Part shown: piece after piece, positions 1-6,409 of the stretch | Numbering within the stretch: position 1 is the stretch's first letter | Layout of the letters: every line of letters starts with the position of its first letter | DNA from: an uncultured bacterium | GTDB lineage: Bacteria > Verrucomicrobiota > Kiritimatiellia > RFP12 > UBA1067 | DNA: 12,699 nt | NCBI GenBank assembly: GCA_946401765.1 | Contig: CAMIVJ010000039.1 | Coordinates: forward strand, 1-12,699 | Direction: 5' to 3' | Program-made: the position numbers and the translations under genes | Notes under the pieces: generated by a model | The model's database searches: none | What the model saw: only the letters and a program-made list of their open reading frames with translations | What the model was told of the DNA's origin: nothing

Positions 1-130
1 GCACGCGCCCCTCGCGAGGCGCCATCGCCTCCACCGCCTCCAGCAGCAACGCCTCCGCATAGGTGATGCGGCGGCCCTGGTCGGACATCTTTGCCGAATC
101 ATTCTTCTTCCTCTGAGCTCCGCGCTGCAT
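1..130 (-). CDS. N-terminal fragment, possible 2-oxoacid dehydrogenase E1-beta-like protein
   Basis: Only the first 43 codons lie in the window; the gene continues past the left edge. I place the start at the ATG at 130-128 because GGGGGAG (144-138) sits 7 bases upstream, an excellent ribosome binding site. An in-frame ATG at 88-86 has no such site close by. The first 14 residues are basic and polar. Then comes RRITYAEALLLEAVEAM, which resembles the conserved opening of E1-beta / transketolase-pyrimidine-domain proteins such as pyruvate or branched-chain 2-oxoacid dehydrogenase subunit beta (typically ITYxEAxxEAL). The match covers about 20 residues, so the function is tentative and could be wrong. 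The gene starts 23 bases after the hemL stop and is probably on the same transcript. Confidence 0.55.
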   Translation of the reverse strand, partial: MQRGAQRKKNDSAKMSDQGRRITYAEALLLEAVEAMAPREGRV

Positions 131-137
131 CTCGATT

Positions 138-144
138 CTCCCCC
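138..144 (-). promoter_or_regulatory. Ribosome binding site deciding the start of the leftmost gene
   Basis: On the minus strand GGGGGAG is followed by 7 bases and then ATG at 130. It is the only strong Shine-Dalgarno match near the candidate starts. It adds 14 residues compared with the downstream ATG at 88. Confidence 0.6.
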
Positions 145-153
145 TTCTCGTCA

Positions 154-1452
154 TCAGATGCATGCGCACACGCGGTCGAATCTGTCGAGGAACTCGTCGA
201 CGTCCCTCGCCGTGTGGGCGGCCGATATGAAGTTGCACTCGAACTGCGACGGGGCGATGTATATGCCGCGGTCGAGCATTCCGTGGAACACGGCGGCATA
301 GAGGCGCGTGTCGCATGCCTTTGCGTCCGCAAGGCACGTCACCGGGCCCTCGACGCAGAACGGAGTGAACACTCCGTTGAAGCTCTGGCACGTGATCGGA
401 AGCCCGTGTTCCGCCGCTATCGTGCCCACGCCCACGGCAAGCGCGCTTCCCAGATCGGCCATTCTGGCGTACGGCTGCTCGCGCTCCAGAAGCTCGAGCG
501 TCTTGAGCCCCGCCGCCACTGCCAGCGGGTTTCCGCTTAGCGTGCCCGCCTGATAGACAGGCCCCGTGGGCGCAAGCTGGCGCATCCACTTCGCGCGCCC
601 GCCAACCGCCGCAAGCGGCAGACCGCCGCCCACCACCTTGCCGAGCGTCACGAGATCGGGCGTTACGCCGGCGTAGAGCGCGGAGTACGTGGAGAAGCCG
701 AAGCGGAAGCCGCATATCACCTCGTCGCACACGAGCAGCGCGCCGGCGGCGCGGGTGAGTGCGCGCAGTCCCTTGAGGAAACCATCCGCAGGCGGCACAA
801 TGCCCATATTGCCGGCAACAGGCTCCACGATCACCGCGGCTATGTCGCCCCCGTGCTCGGCGAACGCCTGCTTGACCGCCGAAAGGTCGTTGTATGGAAC
901 GACAAGCGTATCAGCCACCGCGCCGGCGGTGACCCCGGCCGACGAGGACGCTCCCATCGTGAGCACGCCCGAGCCGCTCTTCACAAGCATCGCGTCGCTG
1001 TGGCCATGGTAGCAGCCGTCGAACTTGAGGACGATGCGCCTTCCCGTCACACCGCGCGCAAGCCTCACAGCCGTCATCACGGCCTCGGTGCCGGAACTCA
1101 CGGCGCGCACCATCTCCATGCCCGGCACAAGCGACACGAGACGCTCCGCAAAATCAACCTCCATGGGCGTGGCGATTCCAAACGTGCTTCCAAGCGCCGC
1201 TGCGCGCCTCACGCTTTCCGTCACCTCGCGCCTGGCGTGGCCGAGAATCATCGCCCCCCAACTGCAGCAGTAGTCGGTGAGAATGCGCCCGTCCGCCGTG
1301 CGGATCTTCTGGCGCTTGCCGGCCTCGACGAACACGGGCGTGCCGCCCACGCCGTTGAACGCGCGCACCGGCGAGTTGACGCCGCCGGGAATAACCTTCT
1401 TCGCGCGCACGAAGAGAGCTTCGTGCGGACCTGTTGCCTTCTTCCTGTCCAT
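154..1452 (-). CDS. hemL: Glutamate-1-semialdehyde 2,1-aminomutase
   Basis: PLP-dependent enzyme of the C5 pathway to tetrapyrroles; it converts glutamate-1-semialdehyde to 5-aminolevulinate in the cytoplasm. The full family signature is present. Counting from the longer start at 1473, IPGGVNSPVRAF is at 28-39, SSGTEAVMTAVRLAR at 126-140, YHGHSD at 155-160, and the PLP-contacting DE at 250-251. The Schiff-base lysine is K279 in TLGKVVGGGLPLAA, and AGTLSGNPLAVAAG is at 309-322. Length (432-439 residues) is normal. Start choice: ATG at 1452 has GGAG 9 bases upstream and matches the usual N-terminus. The alternative ATG at 1473 overlaps the upstream stop as ATGA but has no ribosome binding site. 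The C-terminus ends in an unusual CACI. It lies downstream of envelope genes, with no other heme gene in view. Identification is very secure. Confidence 0.96.
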   Translation of the reverse strand: MDRKKATGPHEALFVRAKKVIPGGVNSPVRAFNGVGGTPVFVEAGKRQKIRTADGRILTDYCCSWGAMILGHARREVTESVRRAAALGSTFGIATPMEVDFAERLVSLVPGMEMVRAVSSGTEAVMTAVRLARGVTGRRIVLKFDGCYHGHSDAMLVKSGSGVLTMGASSSAGVTAGAVADTLVVPYNDLSAVKQAFAEHGGDIAAVIVEPVAGNMGIVPPADGFLKGLRALTRAAGALLVCDEVICGFRFGFSTYSALYAGVTPDLVTLGKVVGGGLPLAAVGGRAKWMRQLAPTGPVYQAGTLSGNPLAVAAGLKTLELLEREQPYARMADLGSALAVGVGTIAAEHGLPITCQSFNGVFTPFCVEGPVTCLADAKACDTRLYAAVFHGMLDRGIYIAPSQFECNFISAAHTARDVDEFLDRFDRVCACI

Positions 1453-1461
1453 GCAGAGATT

Positions 1462-1465
1462 CTCC
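1462..1465 (-). promoter_or_regulatory. Ribosome binding site for hemL (second ATG)
   Basis: GGAG within CCGGAGA lies 9 bases before the ATG at 1452. The ATG at 1473, which overlaps the previous gene's stop, has only CTAGGGC directly in front of it. The internal start is therefore preferred, although coupled initiation at 1473 cannot be excluded. Confidence 0.5.
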
Positions 1466-1469
1466 GGTG

Positions 1470-2501
1470 TCATGCCCTAGAAAGGAGTCCGTTGCGGTAG
1501 AGCGCGCGCACGGCGTCGCAGTCGTCCGTGTGGCCAGCGCGGTAGCTCACCACAGTGCCCACGAAACGGTCGGGACCGGTGAGCGAGAGTGCCGCCAGCA
1601 AATCGAGCGTGGCGCGGTGCCACACTGGCTCGAGAAACTTCTCGGTGCCTTCTACTGGGAATCGCGGAGTGCCGTACCAGCGGCGGCCGTGGATGAGGAT
1701 GTTGTCCTTGTCGTAGCCGAGGTTGCGCGTGTCGGCGAAGAGCAGCCCCACCGTCTTCGCAAGCAGATACTGGCGATGCGTTGCGTTCGTGCGCGCGAAT
1801 GCGCCGTAGGCGAACGTCTCCGGCGTGACGTCGAACACCACGCGCTGGTCGCCGATTATCGTGTTCCAGCTGATCGCCACGTCGAGGCGCAGACGGCGGC
1901 TGCCGTCGTCCGGGATGAAAAGGAGGAAGCTGCCGCGCCGTCCTGAGAAGGCAAGGGGCTCCTTCACAGTCACGTACGTTGCGTCGGCCGCCGTCTCTAC
2001 AATCCCGGCGCGGCGCACCGCCTCGACGAGCGGCGTGGATGACTCGTCGAAGAGAGGCGGGTCGCCGGAGTTCGTCTTGATCACCACGTCGTCGAGGCCA
2101 AGGCCGCCCTTGAGGGCGATGATGTGCTCGACCATGCGCAGATAGTTGTGGGGCGAGCCGCTGCGAAGCACGAGATTGCGCGCGGAGGTCCAGAGGTTGG
2201 CGATGTCCACGGCAGTGTCGAGCTGCTCTGGCTGGTCGGTGCGGCGGATCCACCAGCCGGGACGCTCAGACGGCGCGAACGTGATGGTGCGCCGCTCGCG
2301 TCCGCGGAACGTGCCCACGCCGGCCACCGACTCCTCGGCCGCAAGCGTGGTGCGCCGCGCGGCCCAGCCGCTCGACTCCGCCAGGCGCACGTCGTCAGGC
2401 GCCAGGGCGTCGAAGCGCGCCCTCGCCGCGTCCAGCGCGGCCTGCGAGCCGCACACGAGCCTGCATGCAGGATATGAAAACGAAGATTCGCCGCCACTCA
2501 T
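1470..2501 (-). CDS. Divergent LpxC-family UDP-3-O-acyl-N-acetylglucosamine deacetylase-like protein
   Basis: LpxC is the zinc deacetylase that commits UDP-3-O-acyl-GlcNAc to lipid A synthesis. Family features seen here: GVGTFRGRERRTITF at 61-75 (usual GVGLHxG) and IRRTDQ at 85-90. MVEHI at 123-127 holds the expected catalytic Glu (E125) and zinc His (H126). ART at 236-238 matches the family ART(F), DNILI is at 266-270, WHRATLD at 294-300, and RAGHTDD at 321-327 gives the general-acid His H324. Oddities: about 48 extra N-terminal residues; an H-x4-D spacing where canonical LpxC has HKxxD (H-x3-D); Arg in place of the Lys after the zinc His; Ala where the family has Asp in GDL; and a roughly six-residue insertion before DN. 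Length is 343 against about 300-310. It starts 4 bases after the thioredoxin-like gene's stop without a clear ribosome binding site. The fold assignment is firm; activity and substrate are open. Confidence 0.85.
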   Translation of the reverse strand: MSGGESSFSYPACRLVCGSQAALDAARARFDALAPDDVRLAESSGWAARRTTLAAEESVAGVGTFRGRERRTITFAPSERPGWWIRRTDQPEQLDTAVDIANLWTSARNLVLRSGSPHNYLRMVEHIIALKGGLGLDDVVIKTNSGDPPLFDESSTPLVEAVRRAGIVETAADATYVTVKEPLAFSGRRGSFLLFIPDDGSRRLRLDVAISWNTIIGDQRVVFDVTPETFAYGAFARTNATHRQYLLAKTVGLLFADTRNLGYDKDNILIHGRRWYGTPRFPVEGTEKFLEPVWHRATLDLLAALSLTGPDRFVGTVVSYRAGHTDDCDAVRALYRNGLLSRA

Positions 2502-2505
2502 CGAA

Positions 2506-3267
2506 TCATTTCCACTTCTTGGGCTCGGACGGATTGTCCACGATCTTCTGCAGCGCCGGCGAGACGACCGGCTCCCTCTTCGCGCCGCGGTAGAGGTCCA
2601 CGATCTGCGACATCCATGCGCCGAAGCCCACCAGCCCGAGCGAGCTGTCGAACTTCGGGCCGCGGAACAGGAGCTTCGTGCACGAGGGATCCACGCATAT
2701 CACGGCAGGATAGTTCGCCATGTCGGTGAACTTCGCGTCGGGACCGTTGTTGCGCTTCGCGTTAGCCCTCACCTGCGGCGACACGGCGAACGCGTTGAGG
2801 AACTTGACCTCATGCGGCTTGAACGGACGAGCATCGATGGTGGTGGGCTTCGGCGGAGGCGCTGCACGCCTTCCGCGCCCCTGCATGGGCGGCATCTCCA
2901 CCTTCCCCGGCTTGAGGCGCCACAGCAGCAGCACGCAGTTGGCCGGCACGAACTCCTTCGCGAACGCCTTGTGCTTGAGGGCCTTCGCCTCAAGCATCTG
3001 GCTAGTCTGGTCGCCGGCGGGAAGAAAAGCCACAACGAGCGGCTGCTGGCACTTCCACGCCACGTCCTTCGCCTCTGCGAACTTCGTGTAGAACGGACGC
3101 TTCACCTTGATCGCCTTGGCCACGGCTGCTTCGTCCGGGACGGGCGGCAGCGCCTCCTTCGCAGGCGCCGCGGGCTCCTTCGCCTTCGCCGGCGCGGCGT
3201 CGGCCGCATGCACAAGCGGCGCCGCCAAGGCGGCCGCCGCAAAAGTCATGATGCATAACTTGTTCAT
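2506..3267 (-). CDS. Exported thioredoxin-like-fold protein without CxxC
   Basis: A 253-residue protein with a cleavable signal peptide (residues 1-21, cleavage likely after VHA), so it should act in the periplasm or beyond. An Ala/Pro/Lys-rich linker (22-45) follows. The part from about 62 to 230 looks thioredoxin-like: KDVAWKCQQPLVVAFLPAGD at 67-86 resembles the first strand and active-site region, and YPAVICVD at 186-193 resembles the cis-proline strand. The place where CxxC would be expected reads AGDQTSQM, so ordinary disulfide redox chemistry is unlikely. A Pro/Arg-rich insertion (120-145) interrupts the domain. The start has a near-perfect AAAGGAGG 9 bases upstream, inside the 3' end of the Mur ligase gene, and the ATG overlaps that gene's stop (ATGA). 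The fold call rests on pattern only; no specific function is recognised. Confidence 0.8.
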   Translation of the reverse strand: MNKLCIMTFAAAALAAPLVHAADAAPAKAKEPAAPAKEALPPVPDEAAVAKAIKVKRPFYTKFAEAKDVAWKCQQPLVVAFLPAGDQTSQMLEAKALKHKAFAKEFVPANCVLLLWRLKPGKVEMPPMQGRGRRAAPPPKPTTIDARPFKPHEVKFLNAFAVSPQVRANAKRNNGPDAKFTDMANYPAVICVDPSCTKLLFRGPKFDSSLGLVGFGAWMSQIVDLYRGAKREPVVSPALQKIVDNPSEPKKWK

Positions 3268-4553
3268 CTGTCGTATCCTCCTTTGACAAGCCTTCGCGCC
3301 AGAATCGGCAGCCCGGGATCACGCGCGCCGCATACGGCCAGCGCGCCGAATTCCGCCGCTCTTTCGCGGAGCATCCGCTCCGCCTCGTCAAGATCGGCGG
3401 CAAGAACCACTGGCGCACCTGCGAGATCCGCCGCGAGCGCGTCTGAGTTCATCGATCTGTCAGTGGTGCCGCCCGCGTCGTACACAGGCAGCAGCACGAG
3501 CATGTCCTGCGCGCGCAGCGTGGCGCGGAACATCTCGGCAAGCGCGTCCTTCATCTTCCTTAGCGGCGCGAAGCCATGCGGACGCCACACTGCGGCCACG
3601 CCCTGCGGGTACGCCTCCTGCAGCGTCACCAGCATCGCGTGCAGCTTCTCCGGGTTGTGGGCGTAGTCGTCGAACACCACCGCCTCGCCACTGCACGTGC
3701 GCATAGCACCCACTCTCTGCAGGCGCCGCTCGACGCCGGGGAACGTGCGCACGGCCGCGGCGAGCGCTGCTTCGTCGGCGCCCAGAAGGCGCGCCATGCG
3801 GATCGCGCACTCGGCGTTCACGGCGTTGTGCTCTCCGGGCATTGGAATCTCGCGTGCCAACGGCGACGGCAAAATGCGCTCGCGCCGGCCGTCGACCAGC
3901 GGACCCGGCACGCCGCTCACGAACGCGTCGAAGACTGCGTCCATCTCCTCCTTGGAGTAATGGTCGGCAGATGCATTTGTGACGATGGCGGCGTATGGAC
4001 GGAAGGCGACAAGCGACTTGTCGCTTTCGTCCACCTCCGCCACCGCAAATTCGCCGGCACCCTTCCTCGCGGAACCGACGCGTGCGCCTCCTTCGTCCCA
4101 GCCCGCTATCTGCGCGCCGTTCACCACCACGGGGTCGAATCCACACTCGACGAGCAGATGGCCGAGAATGGCCGTTACGGTGGACTTGCCGCAGGTGCCC
4201 GCCACGGCAACGAGGCGACGCGACGAAAGCACTTCGGCAAGCGCCGCGGCACGGTGCGTCACCGGAATCCCAAGCTCCCGCGCCCTGCGAAGGCCGGCGT
4301 TTGTCTCCTCGACCGCAGTGGAAACGACGACGCGCGCCGTTCCCGCGCTCACGCCAGAACCGTCGTCGGGAAATAGGCGCACGCCCTGCCGCTCAAGGGC
4401 GGCGAGCACGGGCGAGCGCACGAACGTTCCATCCGCCCCCAGCGAACGGTCCGCGCCCGTAACTGCATGGCCGGCGTCAATCAGCGCCTGGGCGAGGGCG
4501 CTCATGCCCACGCCGCCGATGCCGATCAGATGGAATTCTCCAGCCAAGCTCAC
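3264..4553 (-). CDS. MurC-like Mur ligase family protein (UDP-N-acetylmuramate--amino acid ligase-like)
   Basis: ATP-dependent ligase of the type that joins an amino acid to UDP-N-acetylmuramate in the cytoplasm. Domain order fits MurC: N-terminal nucleotide-sugar-binding fold with GIGGVGMSALA (11-21); central ATPase with P-loop AGTCGKST (118-125), EVDESDKS (173-180) and NASADH (193-198); PGEHNAVNA (239-247); and C-terminal domain with GVERRLQ (273-279), DDYAHNPEK (295-303) and WRPHG (323-327). MurC normally has GTHGKTT; here the His is Cys and the following Thr is Ser. Length 429 is a little short for MurC. The start is GTG, overlapping the AsmA-like stop as GTGA without an obvious ribosome binding site, so translation is probably coupled. 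It could be the main MurC, an Mpl-like ligase or a specialised paralogue. Family assignment is strong; exact substrate is inferred. Confidence 0.88.
   Translation of the reverse strand: MSLAGEFHLIGIGGVGMSALAQALIDAGHAVTGADRSLGADGTFVRSPVLAALERQGVRLFPDDGSGVSAGTARVVVSTAVEETNAGLRRARELGIPVTHRAAALAEVLSSRRLVAVAGTCGKSTVTAILGHLLVECGFDPVVVNGAQIAGWDEGGARVGSARKGAGEFAVAEVDESDKSLVAFRPYAAIVTNASADHYSKEEMDAVFDAFVSGVPGPLVDGRRERILPSPLAREIPMPGEHNAVNAECAIRMARLLGADEAALAAAVRTFPGVERRLQRVGAMRTCSGEAVVFDDYAHNPEKLHAMLVTLQEAYPQGVAAVWRPHGFAPLRKMKDALAEMFRATLRAQDMLVLLPVYDAGGTTDRSMNSDALAADLAGAPVVLAADLDEAERMLRERAAEFGALAVCGARDPGLPILARRLVKGGYDR
3277..3284 (-). promoter_or_regulatory. Strong ribosome binding site inside the Mur ligase 3' end
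   Basis: AAAGGAGG lies 9 bases before the ATG of the exported thioredoxin-like gene. It is encoded by the last codons of the Mur ligase gene (Lys-Gly-Gly). It is the strongest such site in this block and suggests efficient re-initiation at the ATGA overlap. Confidence 0.7.
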
Positions 4554-5563
4554 TTGCCGAACGGATTGAGCTTCTTAAGACCTTCGCCAACGGCCTTCGC
4601 GCCGTCCTTCACCGCGTCGGTTGTGGCGCCCACTGCCTTTGTGGCGGTGTCAGCCGCGGCAGATGCAGCGTTCTTCGTAGCCTCGGTGGCCTTGGAGGCG
4701 GCGTTGCCCACCGCAGTGCCTTCGCCCACGCCAACGAGATTTGCGGCACCCTTGACTGCGTCAGTGGCCACATTGCCCACGCCCTTCACCGCATCAACAG
4801 CAGCGCCGCCAACCGCAGTGGCGGCGCCAGTGGCCGCATCGCCAACAGCGCCGACGGCACCGCTCACTGAGAACTTGTCCTTGATGGAATCCCAGATCAG
4901 CTCGCCTGCCTCCTCGAACGATGCGCCCTTCGCCTCTTCGGCGGGCTCCTTCTTCTCCTTGTTCTTATCGTCGCCCTTCTTCTTGTCGTCATCCTTGCCG
5001 TAGCCGATCTTCGTGAAAGTGGGCACGGGAATCGGAATCAAGACCTTGCGGTACTTGACCTTCGTGCCGTTGATGCAGAGCCTGTCGATCAGCACTTTGG
5101 GTCCGGCCTTCTCATCGTCCTTCTCCTCCTTCTCCTTCTTTTCGGAGGATCCGCTCTTGGACTCCACATACGCCGCAATGCGCTCGAAGTTGTTCGTGCC
5201 CTCTCCGTCGAAGACGTAGCTCACGAAAGGCTTTTCGAGCGTTATGTCGTTCACATGGATCTTGTCCGTGAGAAGCGACGCGAACGACAGATCAATCTTG
5301 AGCGACTCGAAGCTCACCGCCTCGGGCTCGTCAAATCCCTTGGGGTTCTTTAGAGAAAGTCCGCCAAGGAATATCTTGCCGGAATACGGGTTTATGTCGC
5401 ACTGGTCGAGCTTGAACTCGCATCCTGTAAGGCTCGGCACCGCGCTGTTCGCGACTCCGCGCACAGTCGGCCCCAGCCACAGCGGGATGGCAAGCACCGC
5501 CACGATTGTCAGCACAAGAATTATCGCGATTGTCCAGAGGACTATCTTGATCAGTTTCTTCAT
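4550..5563 (-). CDS. AsmA-like inner-membrane protein with Ala/Val/Gly/Lys-rich C-terminal tail
   Basis: Starts MKKLIKIVLW with one transmembrane segment (about 5-30) and short basic N-terminus, so the rest should face the periplasm. Residues 45-135 carry the pattern of AsmA/DUF748-type domains: INPYSGKIFLGGLSLKNPKG (57-76), ESLKIDLSF (86-94) and VNDITLEKPFVSY (104-116). These families are linked to lipid transport or outer-membrane homeostasis. Two highly charged stretches (about 137-153 and 189-212, runs of K, E and D) flank a second beta part (155-188). Residues 232-335 are low complexity, with recurrent DAVKG/ATxAVG patterns likely to form amphipathic helices resembling LEA-type repeats. 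At 337 residues it is far shorter than E. coli AsmA. AGAAAGGAA is well placed upstream. Its stop overlaps the Mur ligase GTG start. Specific cargo is unknown. Confidence 0.82.
   Translation of the reverse strand: MKKLIKIVLWTIAIILVLTIVAVLAIPLWLGPTVRGVANSAVPSLTGCEFKLDQCDINPYSGKIFLGGLSLKNPKGFDEPEAVSFESLKIDLSFASLLTDKIHVNDITLEKPFVSYVFDGEGTNNFERIAAYVESKSGSSEKKEKEEKDDEKAGPKVLIDRLCINGTKVKYRKVLIPIPVPTFTKIGYGKDDDKKKGDDKNKEKKEPAEEAKGASFEEAGELIWDSIKDKFSVSGAVGAVGDAATGAATAVGGAAVDAVKGVGNVATDAVKGAANLVGVGEGTAVGNAASKATEATKNAASAAADTATKAVGATTDAVKDGAKAVGEGLKKLNPFGK
4565..4870 (-). repeat. Low-complexity repetitive coding tail of the AsmA-like gene
   Basis: About 100 codons made almost entirely of Ala, Val, Gly, Lys, Thr and Asp, with recurring units such as DAVKG, ATDAVK and ATKAVG at irregular spacing of about 11 residues or multiples of it. 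The 11-residue tendency is typical of extended amphipathic helices. This is a protein-level repeat within the gene, not a mobile DNA repeat. Confidence 0.6.
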
Positions 5564-5602
5564 TTCATTTTTCCTTTCTGCAGTTTGTCAACTTGAAATC
5601 CG

Positions 5603-6409
5603 TCACTCGTCCAGCTCATCGAGCCCGTCAACCGTGATCTTCGTGCGGTGGCGCTCGCCGAGCGTCTCGACCTCCAATACGGACACCATCCACTTGCCGT
5701 CGAACTTCTTCACGCGCGTTCCCCAGAGACGGCGCAACGGCTTTCCTTCGGCGTCCACCTGCTCGGCCTGCATCAGGCAGCCCGTCTTCTTGTCCACCCA
5801 CAGGCGAACTGCCGAGAGGCCCTTGATCTCCGCGTCGGGTTTCACGAGGATCACGCGGCACTTCTGCCCGTGCACGCTTTCGCCCTCCCGCTCGGCCTCG
5901 TACGAGGCCTTGGACCACCAGAGGAAGTCAAACGTGAGGTCGAGCCATGTGACATCCGTGCCCAGCACGCGCTCCAGGGGCGAATCCACCACCTCCACCT
6001 CGGCCGAGCCAGCCTTCGAGAGGCGTATCGTTGGCCGCACGCCTGGACGTCTTGCGATTGTCACATTCGCCGTCGCGTTCGTCTCGCCTCGCGGACTCAG
6101 CCGCACCGTCATCATCGACATGTCAGGGCTTCGCCGCATCACAAGGCGGTAGTCGTGTTCGCTCTGCACAATCCCCCTCCGGTTTCGCAGAATCAACGAA
6201 CCGGTGAGGACCACTGGGCGCACGGGCAGCATCGCGCGGCATGCTGCCAGCACCTCGGATGCCGTAGCCTCCTCGATGATGACCGGGCGCGCACGGGCAA
6301 GCGCGGCGGCAGGCGGCTCTATAGGCTCGCTGGGGGGTGGCGGCACGTCGCCTGCTCCACATACGGCAACCGCTACGCACGCGATGACTGAAGCAAGGCC
6401 CTTCTTCAT
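5603..6409 (-). CDS. Exported LolA-like (outer-membrane lipoprotein-sorting family) protein
   Basis: A 268-residue protein with an N-terminal signal peptide (about 1-20, MKKGLASVIACVAVAVCGAG) followed by a Pro/Glu-rich linker (21-35). The V-A-V-C run is a poor lipobox, so ordinary signal peptidase cleavage near residue 20 is more likely than lipid attachment. The body (about 50-265) is beta-rich and matches the layout of the LolA-like/'outer membrane lipoprotein-sorting protein' family: LGTDVTWLDLTF (149-160), a CRVILVKP strand (184-191), LWVDKKTGCLMQAEQVDAEG (203-222), and a final strand with RTKITVDGL (255-263). Such proteins bind acyl chains or lipoproteins in the periplasm; the ligand here is unknown. 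Its ATG overlaps the TPR gene stop (ATGA), and 39 bases separate it from the AsmA-like gene. Family assignment is by pattern and is moderately sure. Confidence 0.78.
   Translation of the reverse strand: MKKGLASVIACVAVAVCGAGDVPPPPSEPIEPPAAALARARPVIIEEATASEVLAACRAMLPVRPVVLTGSLILRNRRGIVQSEHDYRLVMRRSPDMSMMTVRLSPRGETNATANVTIARRPGVRPTIRLSKAGSAEVEVVDSPLERVLGTDVTWLDLTFDFLWWSKASYEAEREGESVHGQKCRVILVKPDAEIKGLSAVRLWVDKKTGCLMQAEQVDAEGKPLRRLWGTRVKKFDGKWMVSVLEVETLGERHRTKITVDGLDELDE

Noticed and set aside
853..1500. 215-codon plus-strand frame over hemL
   Set aside because: It is antisense to a fully recognisable hemL, rich in Arg/His/Ala, and shows no domain pattern.
2146..3258. 370-codon open frame on the plus strand
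   Set aside because: It lies opposite the LpxC-like and thioredoxin-like genes. Its product is an Arg/His/Leu-rich antisense translation with no motif, and both minus-strand genes have clear family signatures.
3576..4376. 266-codon plus-strand frame over the Mur ligase gene
   Set aside because: It is a shadow of the conserved Mur ligase and has His/Arg-rich low-information content.
5564..5602. Perfect TTGACA in the gap before the AsmA-like gene
   Set aside because: The best -10-like hexamer at 18 bases (TGAAAT) overlaps the start codon, so transcription would begin inside the gene. The context fits an operon spacer with a ribosome binding site.
5244..6152. 302-codon plus-strand frame over the AsmA-like and LolA-like genes
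   Set aside because: It crosses the junction of two well-supported minus-strand genes, is Ser/Arg/Thr-rich, and shows no recognisable family.
5603..6409. Lipoprotein signal in the LolA-like protein
   Set aside because: The only early candidate cysteine that fits the end of the hydrophobic core is preceded by V-A-V. Val at -1 is atypical of lipoboxes, so ordinary signal peptide cleavage is more likely.
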